Source: an uncultured Saprospiraceae bacterium (lineage in GTDB: Bacteria > Bacteroidota > Bacteroidia > Chitinophagales > Saprospiraceae). From it: DNA of 64,000 nt. This document shows positions 55,283 through 63,182 of this stretch, piece by piece; position 1 is the stretch's first letter, and the number at the start of each line of letters is the position of its first letter. The notes under the pieces were generated by a model. The model was not told the DNA's origin, made no database searches, and saw only the letters and a program-made list of their open reading frames with translations. Location of the stretch: the NCBI GenBank assembly GCA_937973565.1, contig CALJKQ010000063.1, forward strand, positions 1 through 64,000. The letters are read 5' to 3'. The position numbers and the translations under genes were made by a program.

Positions 55283-55317
55283 ATTTGAAAAGTGTATGTG
55301 GTTTGATTGAATTTTAT

Positions 55318-55325
55318 CAAAAATA
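55318..55325 (-). promoter_or_regulatory. Bacteroidota -7 box (TATTTTTG) of the MFS-to-GMC operon
   Basis: An exact TAnnTTTG match on the minus strand, about 36 bases before ATG 55282. No other exact box was found inside the operon. Confidence 0.5.
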
Positions 55326-55509
55326 GAATTTTATTTTACTACCACCGTCCAATTCCAAAAATTAAATTTTGATAAGATCTGGGAGGACCACAAACCGTCA
55401 CCGGGCAAATCAAACACGATTGGAAGCACAAAATGAACACAGAATAATATTTGGACAACGCCTTGTTTAATGTAACCCAACAAAATTATATCTTATAGAT
55501 AAGCCAAAA

Positions 55510-56028
55510 TCAATCTTTAGTTTGATCGAGTGGCTGACCTTCGTAAAATCCGGTTTCCTTTTCAGAGAGCCACTTGGTTACGTAGGCAATTTGTCCTGTG
55601 TGATAGGAGAAGTGCTCAATGACGTGGACAATAATACTGATTCCACTTTCCCGGTAACACTGGACGGTATAAACATCCAACAATTTTTGTTCGCTGATAC
55701 GATCCAGACAGCGGGTGAGGTCGAGGGCCAGTGTATTTAATTTTGATTTTAGTACTTCACCCGGCATGGGTTCGTTAGTATCAAACTCCTGTTGTCTGAC
55801 CCTATGATCAGGAGCGTCGTCAAAGGTAGAAAGAATCCACTGCCTGGCATTACCTTCCAGGTGTAGCACCAAATTACCAATTGGATTGGTATGTTGATGA
55901 ATTCGAAACCAAATTTGCTCGGTTGTCAGCATGTCGAGGCATTTGAATATTCTGGCTATGTTTTCATCTATGATCCGAACCTTGGCTTGTTCGATGATCA
56001 GGTCTCTCCAGGAAGGAAGCAATTGCAT
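55510..56028 (-). CDS. DUF1572 / DinB-like four-helix protein
   Basis: A 172-aa protein of the DUF1572 group within the DinB/YfiT-like metal-binding superfamily. Candidate metal ligands are His in LVLHLEGNARQWI and HxxxH in HVIEHFSYHTGQIAY. It is unrelated to the polymerase dinB. Some relatives act as thiol-dependent transferases; function here unknown. It stands alone between divergent genes. Confidence 0.85.
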   Translation of the reverse strand: MQLLPSWRDLIIEQAKVRIIDENIARIFKCLDMLTTEQIWFRIHQHTNPIGNLVLHLEGNARQWILSTFDDAPDHRVRQQEFDTNEPMPGEVLKSKLNTLALDLTRCLDRISEQKLLDVYTVQCYRESGISIIVHVIEHFSYHTGQIAYVTKWLSEKETGFYEGQPLDQTKD

Positions 56029-56122
56029 ATGATAAAGGGTATAGATTAAGTGAATCTTAGCCGGTTAACGATCTGTGGGCTAATGCCACAAATGATTATC
56101 TTAGCCCAAAATTAAGAATTAA

Positions 56123-57271
56123 ATGTTAACAAAACTGGGTGTAGTGGGTGCTGGTTCTATGGGCAGTGGGATTGCACAGCTGGCAGCCATGGCAGGCACG
56201 GATGTAATTTTAGTGGATATCAACCAGGCAGTACTGGACCAGGCAAAGGTTCGATTGAGTGAACAATTGGGTAAATTGTTGGAGAAAGGCAAGATAGACG
56301 CAGCACAACTCAATGCTGTTTTTGGAAGACTGCATTTTACTACCGAACTCAGTGCTTTGGCGGAACGCGACATCATTATAGAAGCCATTGTAGAAGACCT
56401 TGAAGTAAAAAAGCAGCTTTTTGAAAAATTGGAACAAATTGTTTCATCACAAACGGTGCTGGCTTCCAATACTTCCAGTCTTTCGATTACGGCGATGGCC
56501 GCTAAACTAAAATTTCCAGATCGTTTTATTGGCATACATTTTTTTAACCCTGCTCCGGTTATGAAGTTGGTGGAAGTAGTGCCGGCTATTCAAACCAGAG
56601 AAGAGGTCGTGGAAATGTGTCTCAAGCAAATGGACCACTGGCAAAAAATTGCCGTAAGGGCAAAAGACAGCCCCGGTTTTATTGTTAATAAAGTAGCCAG
56701 GCCTTACTATGGAGAAGCCATACGAATGATGGAAGAAGGTATTGCCAGCAAAGAAATGATCGATTACGCCATGACGTCTGCCGGTTTTAAAATGGGTCCC
56801 TTTGCCTTGATGGATTTTATAGGACACGATGTCAATTTTGCCGTTACCCAATCTGTCTGGCAATCCTTTTGGTTTGATGACCGGTACAAGCCATCTTTTT
56901 CTCAAAAGAAACTGGTTGAAGCCGGATTTTTAGGCAAGAAAACGGGCCGTGGTTTTTACACATATCCTTTGCAACAAAATTTGCCTGAACCACACGAAGC
57001 TGACGATACATTGGTGCAGTATATTTTTAAACGCATCCTGGTAATGTTGATCAACGAAGCTGCCGATACCGTTCAAACGGGGATTTGCAGTGAAGAAGAT
57101 GTAGATCTTGCCATGTTGTATGGCACTAATTACCCAAAAGGGCTGCTGAAGTGGGCAGAAGAATTGGGCTTTGAAGAAGTCATATATCAGCTGGATGGCT
57201 TATATGACCGCTACCATGAAGCTCGTTATAGAGTATCCCCTTATTTGCGCGACAGGGTTTCAATTTTATAA
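56123..57271 (+). CDS. 3-hydroxyacyl-CoA dehydrogenase (PaaH/Hbd type)
   Basis: A 382-aa NAD-dependent dehydrogenase. NAD motif VVGAGSMGSGIAQLAAMAG, DIIIEAIVEDLEVKK, catalytic region ASNTSSLSI and IHFFNPAPVMKLVEVV, and the C-terminal GPFALMDFIGHDVNF. It is longer than the 280-aa Hbd enzyme because part of the second C-terminal domain is repeated (LINEAADTVQ, YGTNYPKGLLKWA). It is followed 1 base later by a PaaI-type thioesterase, a pairing seen in phenylacetate degradation, but the ring-oxygenase genes are not here. Confidence 0.9.
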   Translation: MLTKLGVVGAGSMGSGIAQLAAMAGTDVILVDINQAVLDQAKVRLSEQLGKLLEKGKIDAAQLNAVFGRLHFTTELSALAERDIIIEAIVEDLEVKKQLFEKLEQIVSSQTVLASNTSSLSITAMAAKLKFPDRFIGIHFFNPAPVMKLVEVVPAIQTREEVVEMCLKQMDHWQKIAVRAKDSPGFIVNKVARPYYGEAIRMMEEGIASKEMIDYAMTSAGFKMGPFALMDFIGHDVNFAVTQSVWQSFWFDDRYKPSFSQKKLVEAGFLGKKTGRGFYTYPLQQNLPEPHEADDTLVQYIFKRILVMLINEAADTVQTGICSEEDVDLAMLYGTNYPKGLLKWAEELGFEEVIYQLDGLYDRYHEARYRVSPYLRDRVSIL

Positions 57272-57272
57272 A

Positions 57273-57683
57273 ATGGATGCCAATATAATTGTCAGAGAAA
57301 AAATGTACGCCAATGATGCCTTTAGTCAGTGGTTGGGCATCGATGTAATTGAAGCAGGACCAGGTTATTGTTCGCTCCTCATGACTGTCAGAAAAGAGAT
57401 GACCAATGGTTTTGGCATTGCACATGGGGGCATCACTTACTCACTTGCCGACAGTGCTTTGGCATTTGCCAGCAATGGGCAGGGTCACCATGCCTTATCT
57501 GTTGAGACATCCATTTCCCATATCAAGACAGTTGCCATTGGAGACCAATTGAAAGCCAATGCAAAAGAAGTTGCGGGATCCAGAAGAATTGGACACTACG
57601 AAGTGTCTATTTACAATCAAGAAAATATCATGGTAGCCTGGTTCAAAGGCATCGTCTATAAAAAAGAAGAAACATGGAAGTAA
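57273..57683 (+). CDS. PaaI-type hydroxyphenylacetyl-CoA thioesterase
   Basis: A 136-aa hotdog-fold thioesterase. The signature NGFGIAHGGITYSLADSA contains the HGG and Asp of the PaaI active site. The ATG at 57273 begins 1 base after the dehydrogenase stop; an in-frame TTG-type start upstream lies inside that gene and is not used. Its 3' end overlaps manC by 10 bases. It may release aberrant CoA esters. Confidence 0.88.
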   Translation: MDANIIVREKMYANDAFSQWLGIDVIEAGPGYCSLLMTVRKEMTNGFGIAHGGITYSLADSALAFASNGQGHHALSVETSISHIKTVAIGDQLKANAKEVAGSRRIGHYEVSIYNQENIMVAWFKGIVYKKEETWK

Positions 57684-58744
57684 ACCCTCATTCAACATAC
57701 GTTGTCATCATGGCAGGCGGTGTAGGATCTCGTTTTTGGCCTGCCAGTACGGATGAAAAACCCAAACAATTTCTGGACATACTGGGCATTGGAAAATCAT
57801 TGCTGCGTATGACCTATGAAAGATGCCTGCGTTTTGTAGACAGGGATAATATATTGGTGATTACCAATGCACGGTATTTTGGATTGGTGAAAAACGAAAT
57901 TCCTGAAATCAATGATCATAACATCTTATTGGAACCATCTCGCAACAACACAGCACCCTGTCTTGCCTATGCTGCATTGCGGATAAAGTCAATGGATGAT
58001 CAGGCGGTATTTGCCGTTCTTCCTTCAGATCATGTCATATTAAAAGAGGATGTTTTTGCCGAACTCATGAGACAAGGTATGCGCTTTGCCAAAAGTCAGG
58101 ATGCCATTGTAACATTAGGTATTCAGCCGACCAGACCGGATACAGGTTACGGGTATATTCATACGGAGCAGGGGCCAACGCTGCCATATGCAGTAAAAGC
58201 TTTCGTTGAAAAACCAGATCGTGCCACGGCAGAGAAATACCTTTCCTCCGGAACATATTTGTGGAATGCCGGCATCTTTATATGGAGCAATCAGACCTTG
58301 TTAAGAGCATTTGAAAAATACGAACCCTCAATCCTTGAATTGTTAAATGCTCACCCCGGTGTATTCAATACACCGGGTGAACAAGCATTTATCGATGGTG
58401 TATATCCCGGCACAAAAAATATTTCAATAGACTTTGCCATTCTTGAAAAGGCAAATAACGTCTATTCTTTACCTGCGGATATTGGCTGGAGTGATTTGGG
58501 CACATGGGCCAGTTTGTTTGACTACCAGGCCAAAGACGAAAACAGCAATGTTTTGCAATCCCATGCTGCAACTTTTCTGCAAGATGTAAATGATTGTCTG
58601 GTGAGGGTACAAGGTCAAAAAAAATTAGTGCTGAGAGGCCTTTCAAATTTCATCATTGTTGATGAAGACAATGCGCTGTTGATTTATCCCAAAGACAAAG
58701 AACAGGATATAAAAACGGCTGTAAATCAATTAAACTCTAAGTAG
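57674..58744 (+). CDS. manC: Mannose-1-phosphate guanylyltransferase
   Basis: A 356-aa GTP:mannose-1-phosphate nucleotidyltransferase. VVIMAGGVGSRFWPAS holds the nucleotide-binding signature, KPKQFLDI the substrate contacts, VLPSDHVI the metal Asp, and FVEKPDRATAEKYL the mannose-binding EKP. The C-terminal left-handed helix region is short and no phosphomannose isomerase domain is fused. It supplies GDP-mannose for surface glycans. It overlaps the thioesterase gene. Confidence 0.93.
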   Translation: MEVNPHSTYVVIMAGGVGSRFWPASTDEKPKQFLDILGIGKSLLRMTYERCLRFVDRDNILVITNARYFGLVKNEIPEINDHNILLEPSRNNTAPCLAYAALRIKSMDDQAVFAVLPSDHVILKEDVFAELMRQGMRFAKSQDAIVTLGIQPTRPDTGYGYIHTEQGPTLPYAVKAFVEKPDRATAEKYLSSGTYLWNAGIFIWSNQTLLRAFEKYEPSILELLNAHPGVFNTPGEQAFIDGVYPGTKNISIDFAILEKANNVYSLPADIGWSDLGTWASLFDYQAKDENSNVLQSHAATFLQDVNDCLVRVQGQKKLVLRGLSNFIIVDEDNALLIYPKDKEQDIKTAVNQLNSK

Positions 58745-58751
58745 GAAAGAC

Positions 58752-60134
58752 ATGAGATCAATTTTTATAATCGCAGCAGTCTTCGTTTCTAACCTGTCTT
58801 TTAAACCGACAAGTAACGTACCCATTGCAGATGACCCGGCAGCACTGTACCAGCAATATTGTGGTTCTTGTCATGGAAGAAAACTGGAATCATTTCGATC
58901 CAGAACCTGGCAATATGGAAGTACACTCGCAGGCATTTCAGCGATCATCAAAGATGGAGTAACAGACAAAGGGATGCCCTCATATGGTAGATTGTTAAAT
59001 GAGGACCAAAGGGCGGCTCTGTCTAATTATTTACTTGAGCAGAGCAAAGTAATGTTGGAAAAATCTGCAAATGAAGAAGTTTATTCCAGTGCAGAAATAA
59101 AATTGGCAACGGAAGTTGTCTTCACGGGTGCAGATGTTCCGTGGGATATTGAATCATTACCAGATTCTACCCTCCTTATTTCTGATCGTGATGGCCAGCT
59201 TTTTCACAAGAGAAAAAATGGGGAAGTAATCGAAATTAAAGGATTACCTTTTGTACACAACAAGGGACAAGGGGGGTTGCTGGATGTATGTCTTCACCCC
59301 AATTTCGTTTCTAATCAGCTAATCTTTTTTAGTTATTCCAAACCGGTAGATGTCGACGGAAAAAAATGGTCTACAACGGCAGTATGCAGTGCATTATTAA
59401 TAGACAGTCAACTGCAGGAAATTAAAGAAATTTTTGAAGCCAAACCCTATTTCCCAACCAATCATCACTACGGGAGCAGAATGGCATTTGATGACCATGG
59501 CCTCCTTTACATTACAGTTGGCGATAGAGGACGGGAGAATGAAAACCCCCAAAACCTGCAAAGTGATTGTGGAAAAGTGCACAGAATAAAAATCGATGGT
59601 AGTATACCGGAGGATAATCCATTTTATGGGCGAACCGATGTTAGACAAAGCATTTTCACTTTTGGGCATAGAAATCCACAAGGTATCGCTTATCACAAAG
59701 GAAAGAAAATGATGTGGGTCAATGAGCATGGCCCAAGAGGTGGCGATGAGGTAAACCTCCTTCAGTCGGGATCCAACTACGGATGGCCACTTACTTGTTA
59801 CGGCATTAACTACGATGGCACTATCATTACCCAGGATAAAACAAAGGAAGGGATTAACAACCCGGAAGTTGTTTGGATTCCCTCTATTGCTCCGTGTGAT
59901 GCTGTTTTTGTTTCTTCAGATTTATACCACCCATGGCAAGGTGATTATCTGGTGCCATCATTGAGTTTTGGATATCTCAATCGGTGTATCGTGAAAGATG
60001 GAAAAGTGATCGATCAGGAGAAACTATTGGAAGATATTGGCAGGATGAGAAGCATTGAGCAGGGATCTGACGGTTTTATTTACATAGGTTTGGAAAACCC
60101 TGGCAAGGTCATCAGAATTAGGCCTCTTTGGTAA
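58752..60134 (+). CDS. Cytochrome c domain fused to PQQ-type soluble glucose/sorbosone dehydrogenase
   Basis: A 460-aa exported protein. Signal peptide, then at residues about 28-115 a small cytochrome c with CGSCH (37-41) and a Met ligand in KGMPSYG. From about 120 on comes a six-bladed propeller of the GSDH family (DVPWDIESLPDSTLLISDRDG, GGLLDVCLHPNF, YITVGDRGRENENPQNL, GHRNPQGIAYH, NEHGPRGGDEVN). It probably oxidises an aldose and passes electrons to its own haem. It follows manC by 7 bases. Confidence 0.9.
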   Translation: MRSIFIIAAVFVSNLSFKPTSNVPIADDPAALYQQYCGSCHGRKLESFRSRTWQYGSTLAGISAIIKDGVTDKGMPSYGRLLNEDQRAALSNYLLEQSKVMLEKSANEEVYSSAEIKLATEVVFTGADVPWDIESLPDSTLLISDRDGQLFHKRKNGEVIEIKGLPFVHNKGQGGLLDVCLHPNFVSNQLIFFSYSKPVDVDGKKWSTTAVCSALLIDSQLQEIKEIFEAKPYFPTNHHYGSRMAFDDHGLLYITVGDRGRENENPQNLQSDCGKVHRIKIDGSIPEDNPFYGRTDVRQSIFTFGHRNPQGIAYHKGKKMMWVNEHGPRGGDEVNLLQSGSNYGWPLTCYGINYDGTIITQDKTKEGINNPEVVWIPSIAPCDAVFVSSDLYHPWQGDYLVPSLSFGYLNRCIVKDGKVIDQEKLLEDIGRMRSIEQGSDGFIYIGLENPGKVIRIRPLW

Positions 60135-60217
60135 CAAGTAAACTTGTCTGTTTAGCTAGTTATTTGGCAATCAAAGGAATATTTAATTTTGACAGCTTTC
60201 AAATCCGTTTACTTAAT

Positions 60218-60225
60218 TATATTTG
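60218..60225 (+). promoter_or_regulatory. Bacteroidota -7 box (TATATTTG) before the Cys-repeat lipoprotein
   Basis: An exact TAnnTTTG match 17 bases before ATG 60243. TTTG occurs at 60188-60191, a rather long 26-base spacer. Confidence 0.5.
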
Positions 60226-60242
60226 TACAAAATAGATTTATC

Positions 60243-60989
60243 ATGAAAAATTTTATTTGGATTTTATTGTTAGGAGGTGCACTGATGACTCAGGTTTCGT
60301 GTAAAAAGGATGTAGTAGGTTGTACCAATCCCAAAGCAGAAAACTATGATCCCGATGCCAATATATCAGGTGATTGTGTAATCAAAGGATGTACCAACCC
60401 CAAAGCAATAAATTACAATCCGGATGCAACCGTAGATGACGGCTTCTGTATTATCAAGGGTTGTACCAATCCTTTGTCTTCCAACTACGATCCGGAAGCC
60501 ACTCAAGACGATGGAAGTTGTATTATCAAGGGATGTACTGACCCCTTAGCGGTCAACTTCAATCCATTGGCCAATGCATCAGATGGTAGTTGCAAATATG
60601 CCAAAGATCTTTTCATCGGAAACTATACAGGTAAGTTAACCTGCAACAATACCATCTTACAACAATTTATTGCCAACCAGGAACTGGATATAAAAATTGA
60701 AGAAATTGCAGGAGAAAAGAACAAGGTTAAACTTTCTTTGGGTTTGGCTATTCCGGGGCTTGAATCTCCGATAGGCACTATTGAGGGTAAAAAGCTGACA
60801 TATAAAAGTGCAGAACAAACTTTGACAATTCCCATCAACGGGGCACCCACACAAGTGAAAATTTCGAATAGCGGTGAGTTGATTGCAGGAGACGATCCCA
60901 ATAAACTTACCGGATCTGTTTCTCTGAAGATTACCATTGGTATACTTCCTATCGAAGACACTTGTACGTTGGAGGCAACGCGTAAATAA
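60243..60989 (+). CDS. Lipoprotein with four GCTNPxAxNYDPxA repeats
   Basis: A 248-aa lipoprotein (lipobox ending QVSC, Cys20). Residues about 26-118 consist of four tandem repeats of about 24 residues, each with a first Cys (GCTNPKAxNY), a DP turn, an acidic DDGSC-type second Cys and an IIKG linker. Acidic loops suggest calcium or another metal. The remaining 130 residues form a strand-rich C-terminal domain (IGNYTGKLTC, ISNSGELIAGDDPNKLTG). Similar repeats occur in Bacteroidota surface proteins; the role is unknown. Confidence 0.8.
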   Translation: MKNFIWILLLGGALMTQVSCKKDVVGCTNPKAENYDPDANISGDCVIKGCTNPKAINYNPDATVDDGFCIIKGCTNPLSSNYDPEATQDDGSCIIKGCTDPLAVNFNPLANASDGSCKYAKDLFIGNYTGKLTCNNTILQQFIANQELDIKIEEIAGEKNKVKLSLGLAIPGLESPIGTIEGKKLTYKSAEQTLTIPINGAPTQVKISNSGELIAGDDPNKLTGSVSLKITIGILPIEDTCTLEATRK

Positions 60990-60994
60990 GATTT

Positions 60995-62050
60995 ATGAAG
61001 ACCATAAAAGGACCCGCTATTTTTTTGGCCCAGTTCATGGGTGATAAAGCACCCTACAATTCTCTGGACAGTATTTGTGAATGGGTTGCCTCTCTGGGTT
61101 ACAAGGGAATCCAAATTCCTACCTGGGATGCCAGATGCATTGATCTTAGCCTGGCTTCCAGTTCTCAGGACTATTGCGACGAATTGAAGGGCAAAGTGGC
61201 GTCCCATGGTTTGCAAATTACTGAGTTGAGCACCCACCTGCAGGGCCAGCTGGTGGCTGTACACCCCGCATACAACAGCATGTTTGATGCCTTTGCTCCC
61301 AAAGAGGTGCATGGTAAGCCCAATGAGCGAACTGAATGGGCCATAAACCAGGTAACCATGGCAGGTACTGCCAGTCAGCGATTGGGAATCAATGTACATG
61401 CTACCTTTAGTGGTGCCTTACTATGGCCTACAATGTACCCTTGGCCGCAGAGACCCGATGGCCTGGTTGACCTGGGATTTGGAGAATTGGCTAATCGTTG
61501 GCTTCCTATTTTGAATCACTTTGATGCATGTGGCGTGGATGTGTGTTATGAAGTGCATCCGGGAGAGGATCTTCATGACGGGGTAAGCTACGAGATGTTT
61601 CTTGAAAAGACAGGCAACCACAGACGCGCCTGTTTGTTGTACGACCCAAGCCATTTCGTTTTGCAGCAACTTGACTACCTGGCGTATATTGATCATTATC
61701 ATGAAAAAATCAAAATGTTTCATGTGAAAGATGCCGAGTTTAACCCTACAGGTAAAAGTGGCGTATATGGTGGCTACCAGTCGTGGATCAACAGAGCCGG
61801 AAGATTTCGTTCTCCCGGCGATGGTCAGATAGATTTCGGTGCCATCTTTAGTAAACTCGCTCAATACAATTATGAAGGTTGGGCTGTGCTGGAATGGGAG
61901 TGTTGCATTAAGTCACCGGAACAGGGAGCTGCGGAAGGTGCCCCTTTTATTGAAAATCACATCATCAATGTTACGGAAAAAGCATTTGATGATTTTGCCG
62001 GAGGTGCCACCGATATCAATTATTTAAAATCATTGCTGGGATTATCTTAA
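60995..62050 (+). CDS. Sugar phosphate isomerase/epimerase (xylose-isomerase-like TIM barrel)
   Basis: A 351-aa AP-endonuclease-2-type TIM barrel. Metal ligands are likely in CYEVHPGEDLHDG, LLYDPSHFV (Asp, His), MFHVKDAEF and WAVLEWECC. The GYKGIQIPTWD start is typical of IolE/IolH-like family members. It begins 5 bases after the lipoprotein stop and precedes the beta-barrel gene by 1 base. Its substrate may be a ketosugar made by the oxidoreductases nearby. Confidence 0.88.
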   Translation: MKTIKGPAIFLAQFMGDKAPYNSLDSICEWVASLGYKGIQIPTWDARCIDLSLASSSQDYCDELKGKVASHGLQITELSTHLQGQLVAVHPAYNSMFDAFAPKEVHGKPNERTEWAINQVTMAGTASQRLGINVHATFSGALLWPTMYPWPQRPDGLVDLGFGELANRWLPILNHFDACGVDVCYEVHPGEDLHDGVSYEMFLEKTGNHRRACLLYDPSHFVLQQLDYLAYIDHYHEKIKMFHVKDAEFNPTGKSGVYGGYQSWINRAGRFRSPGDGQIDFGAIFSKLAQYNYEGWAVLEWECCIKSPEQGAAEGAPFIENHIINVTEKAFDDFAGGATDINYLKSLLGLS

Positions 62051-62051
62051 A

Positions 62052-62726
62052 ATGAAGTATAATTTATGGGCAGGGGCTGCGCTTTTGATTATTTTGACAG
62101 TAACTACTGCCAGCAGTCAATTCAATATAAAAATTGGATATAACGCGCAGTACACAGGATTCCAAAAGACCAACCAACTTTTTGATCAATACAATAAAAA
62201 CACGGCTGACATTAGTCAGTTGTATGAAAAATTTCATTTCATGCACGGATTGGAACTGGGAGGTCGTTATATGCTTACCAGAAAAACAGGGATAGAAGCC
62301 GGGTTTACCAGTCTTTTTACGACAGACAATGGCAGTGCCAGAAACATTGGAGGTACCATCACCAACGATGAATGGAGAATTAGTCAGCGTGTATGGTATC
62401 TGGGTTTAGAAAACTATTATAAAATTTTTGGTATCGGGCTACAGTTTGGAAGTATTAAAACCAACTATTTGCGAGATTTTCCCGGAGCAAAAAGCAAATT
62501 ATCAGTTTACAGCGACAGTTATTACAATATAAGATTTTCTCTTATTTTCCAGGCAAAAACCGGTAGAAATGCCTTTGCATTGAAACCTTATTACAACTAC
62601 CCGCTTTCATCTATAAACATTTCCGCAGTGGATAAAAGTCTCAACGGCGGCGGAAATACAGGCATACCTGAAAGCTTGTCAAGTTATGGTGTAGCCATTG
62701 TGTTCTACAATGGTCGACAGAGATAG
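62052..62726 (+). CDS. Outer-membrane beta-barrel protein
   Basis: A 224-aa protein with a signal peptide (LWAGAALLIILTVTTASSQ) and eight to ten amphipathic strands (for example LELGGRYMLTRKTGIEAGF, YLGLENYYKIFGIGLQFG), of the OmpA-like or small porin type. No specific family recognised. It is likely cotranscribed with the isomerase gene. Confidence 0.7.
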   Translation: MKYNLWAGAALLIILTVTTASSQFNIKIGYNAQYTGFQKTNQLFDQYNKNTADISQLYEKFHFMHGLELGGRYMLTRKTGIEAGFTSLFTTDNGSARNIGGTITNDEWRISQRVWYLGLENYYKIFGIGLQFGSIKTNYLRDFPGAKSKLSVYSDSYYNIRFSLIFQAKTGRNAFALKPYYNYPLSSINISAVDKSLNGGGNTGIPESLSSYGVAIVFYNGRQR

Positions 62727-62880
62727 AGTAATCTAAAATGGGTTGTTGAATGTGGAATTTTAAAAACCTGTACTTTAAGAGTTTTACCACTGCCTTGGCC
62801 TGTGTATCAAATAATTCATTTAATCAATTTACTTATACTTTAGATAAGAGAAATAACTTATTTTAACTTGATCTAAATTT

Positions 62881-62888
62881 TACATTTG
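62881..62888 (+). promoter_or_regulatory. Orphan Bacteroidota -7 box (TACATTTG)
   Basis: An exact TAnnTTTG match with no gene on the plus strand downstream. It may drive a small RNA ending at the terminator at 63131. Confidence 0.3.
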
Positions 62889-63130
62889 GAGTTAATCAAG
62901 GTATTATTAGTGACTTCAATGAAAACAGTTGCAATTTCCGCAGCATTCAAGATTAAAAACCAAATGCTAAAGTGATCGGGGAATCAAAGGAAAAAATCAC
63001 ACTAAATTATAATTTGGAAAAATAATATTTAAAGTTTTAGTGTATCTACAAAAAATAACTTACAGGATTTGACGTGCTGTAGTATGCCTCCATAGCAACG
63101 AAAATAATTATCATCAATTTGGCATAAAAT

Positions 63131-63159
63131 AAGAAGGGCGGAATTTCTCCGCCCTTCTT
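63131..63159. terminator. Bidirectional intrinsic terminator
   Basis: A perfect 12-bp stem, AAGAAGGGCGGA / TCCGCCCTTCTT, with a 5-base loop and a T-rich tail on the plus strand. It directly follows the stop of the leftward susD gene. Confidence 0.85.
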
Positions 63160-63182
63160 TTATACTTTTACCGAAATGTTAA

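Larger units (their letters stand above)
62727..63182. other. AT-rich intergenic region with orphan promoter and terminator
   Basis: No convincing gene is present in this 456-base stretch. It holds a -7 box at 62881-62888 and a perfect terminator at 63131-63159, with an 18-codon frame (ATG 62917 region) between them. The pair may bound a small RNA of about 260 bases, which is only a hypothesis. Confidence 0.4.

Noticed and set aside
55510..56028. A second DNA polymerase IV because of the DinB family name
   Set aside because: The DinB/DUF1572 superfamily of four-helix proteins is unrelated to the polymerase; no polymerase motifs are present.
60623..61399. 258-codon minus-strand ORF across the lipoprotein and isomerase genes
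   Set aside because: It runs antisense through two unrelated real genes and shows no domain.
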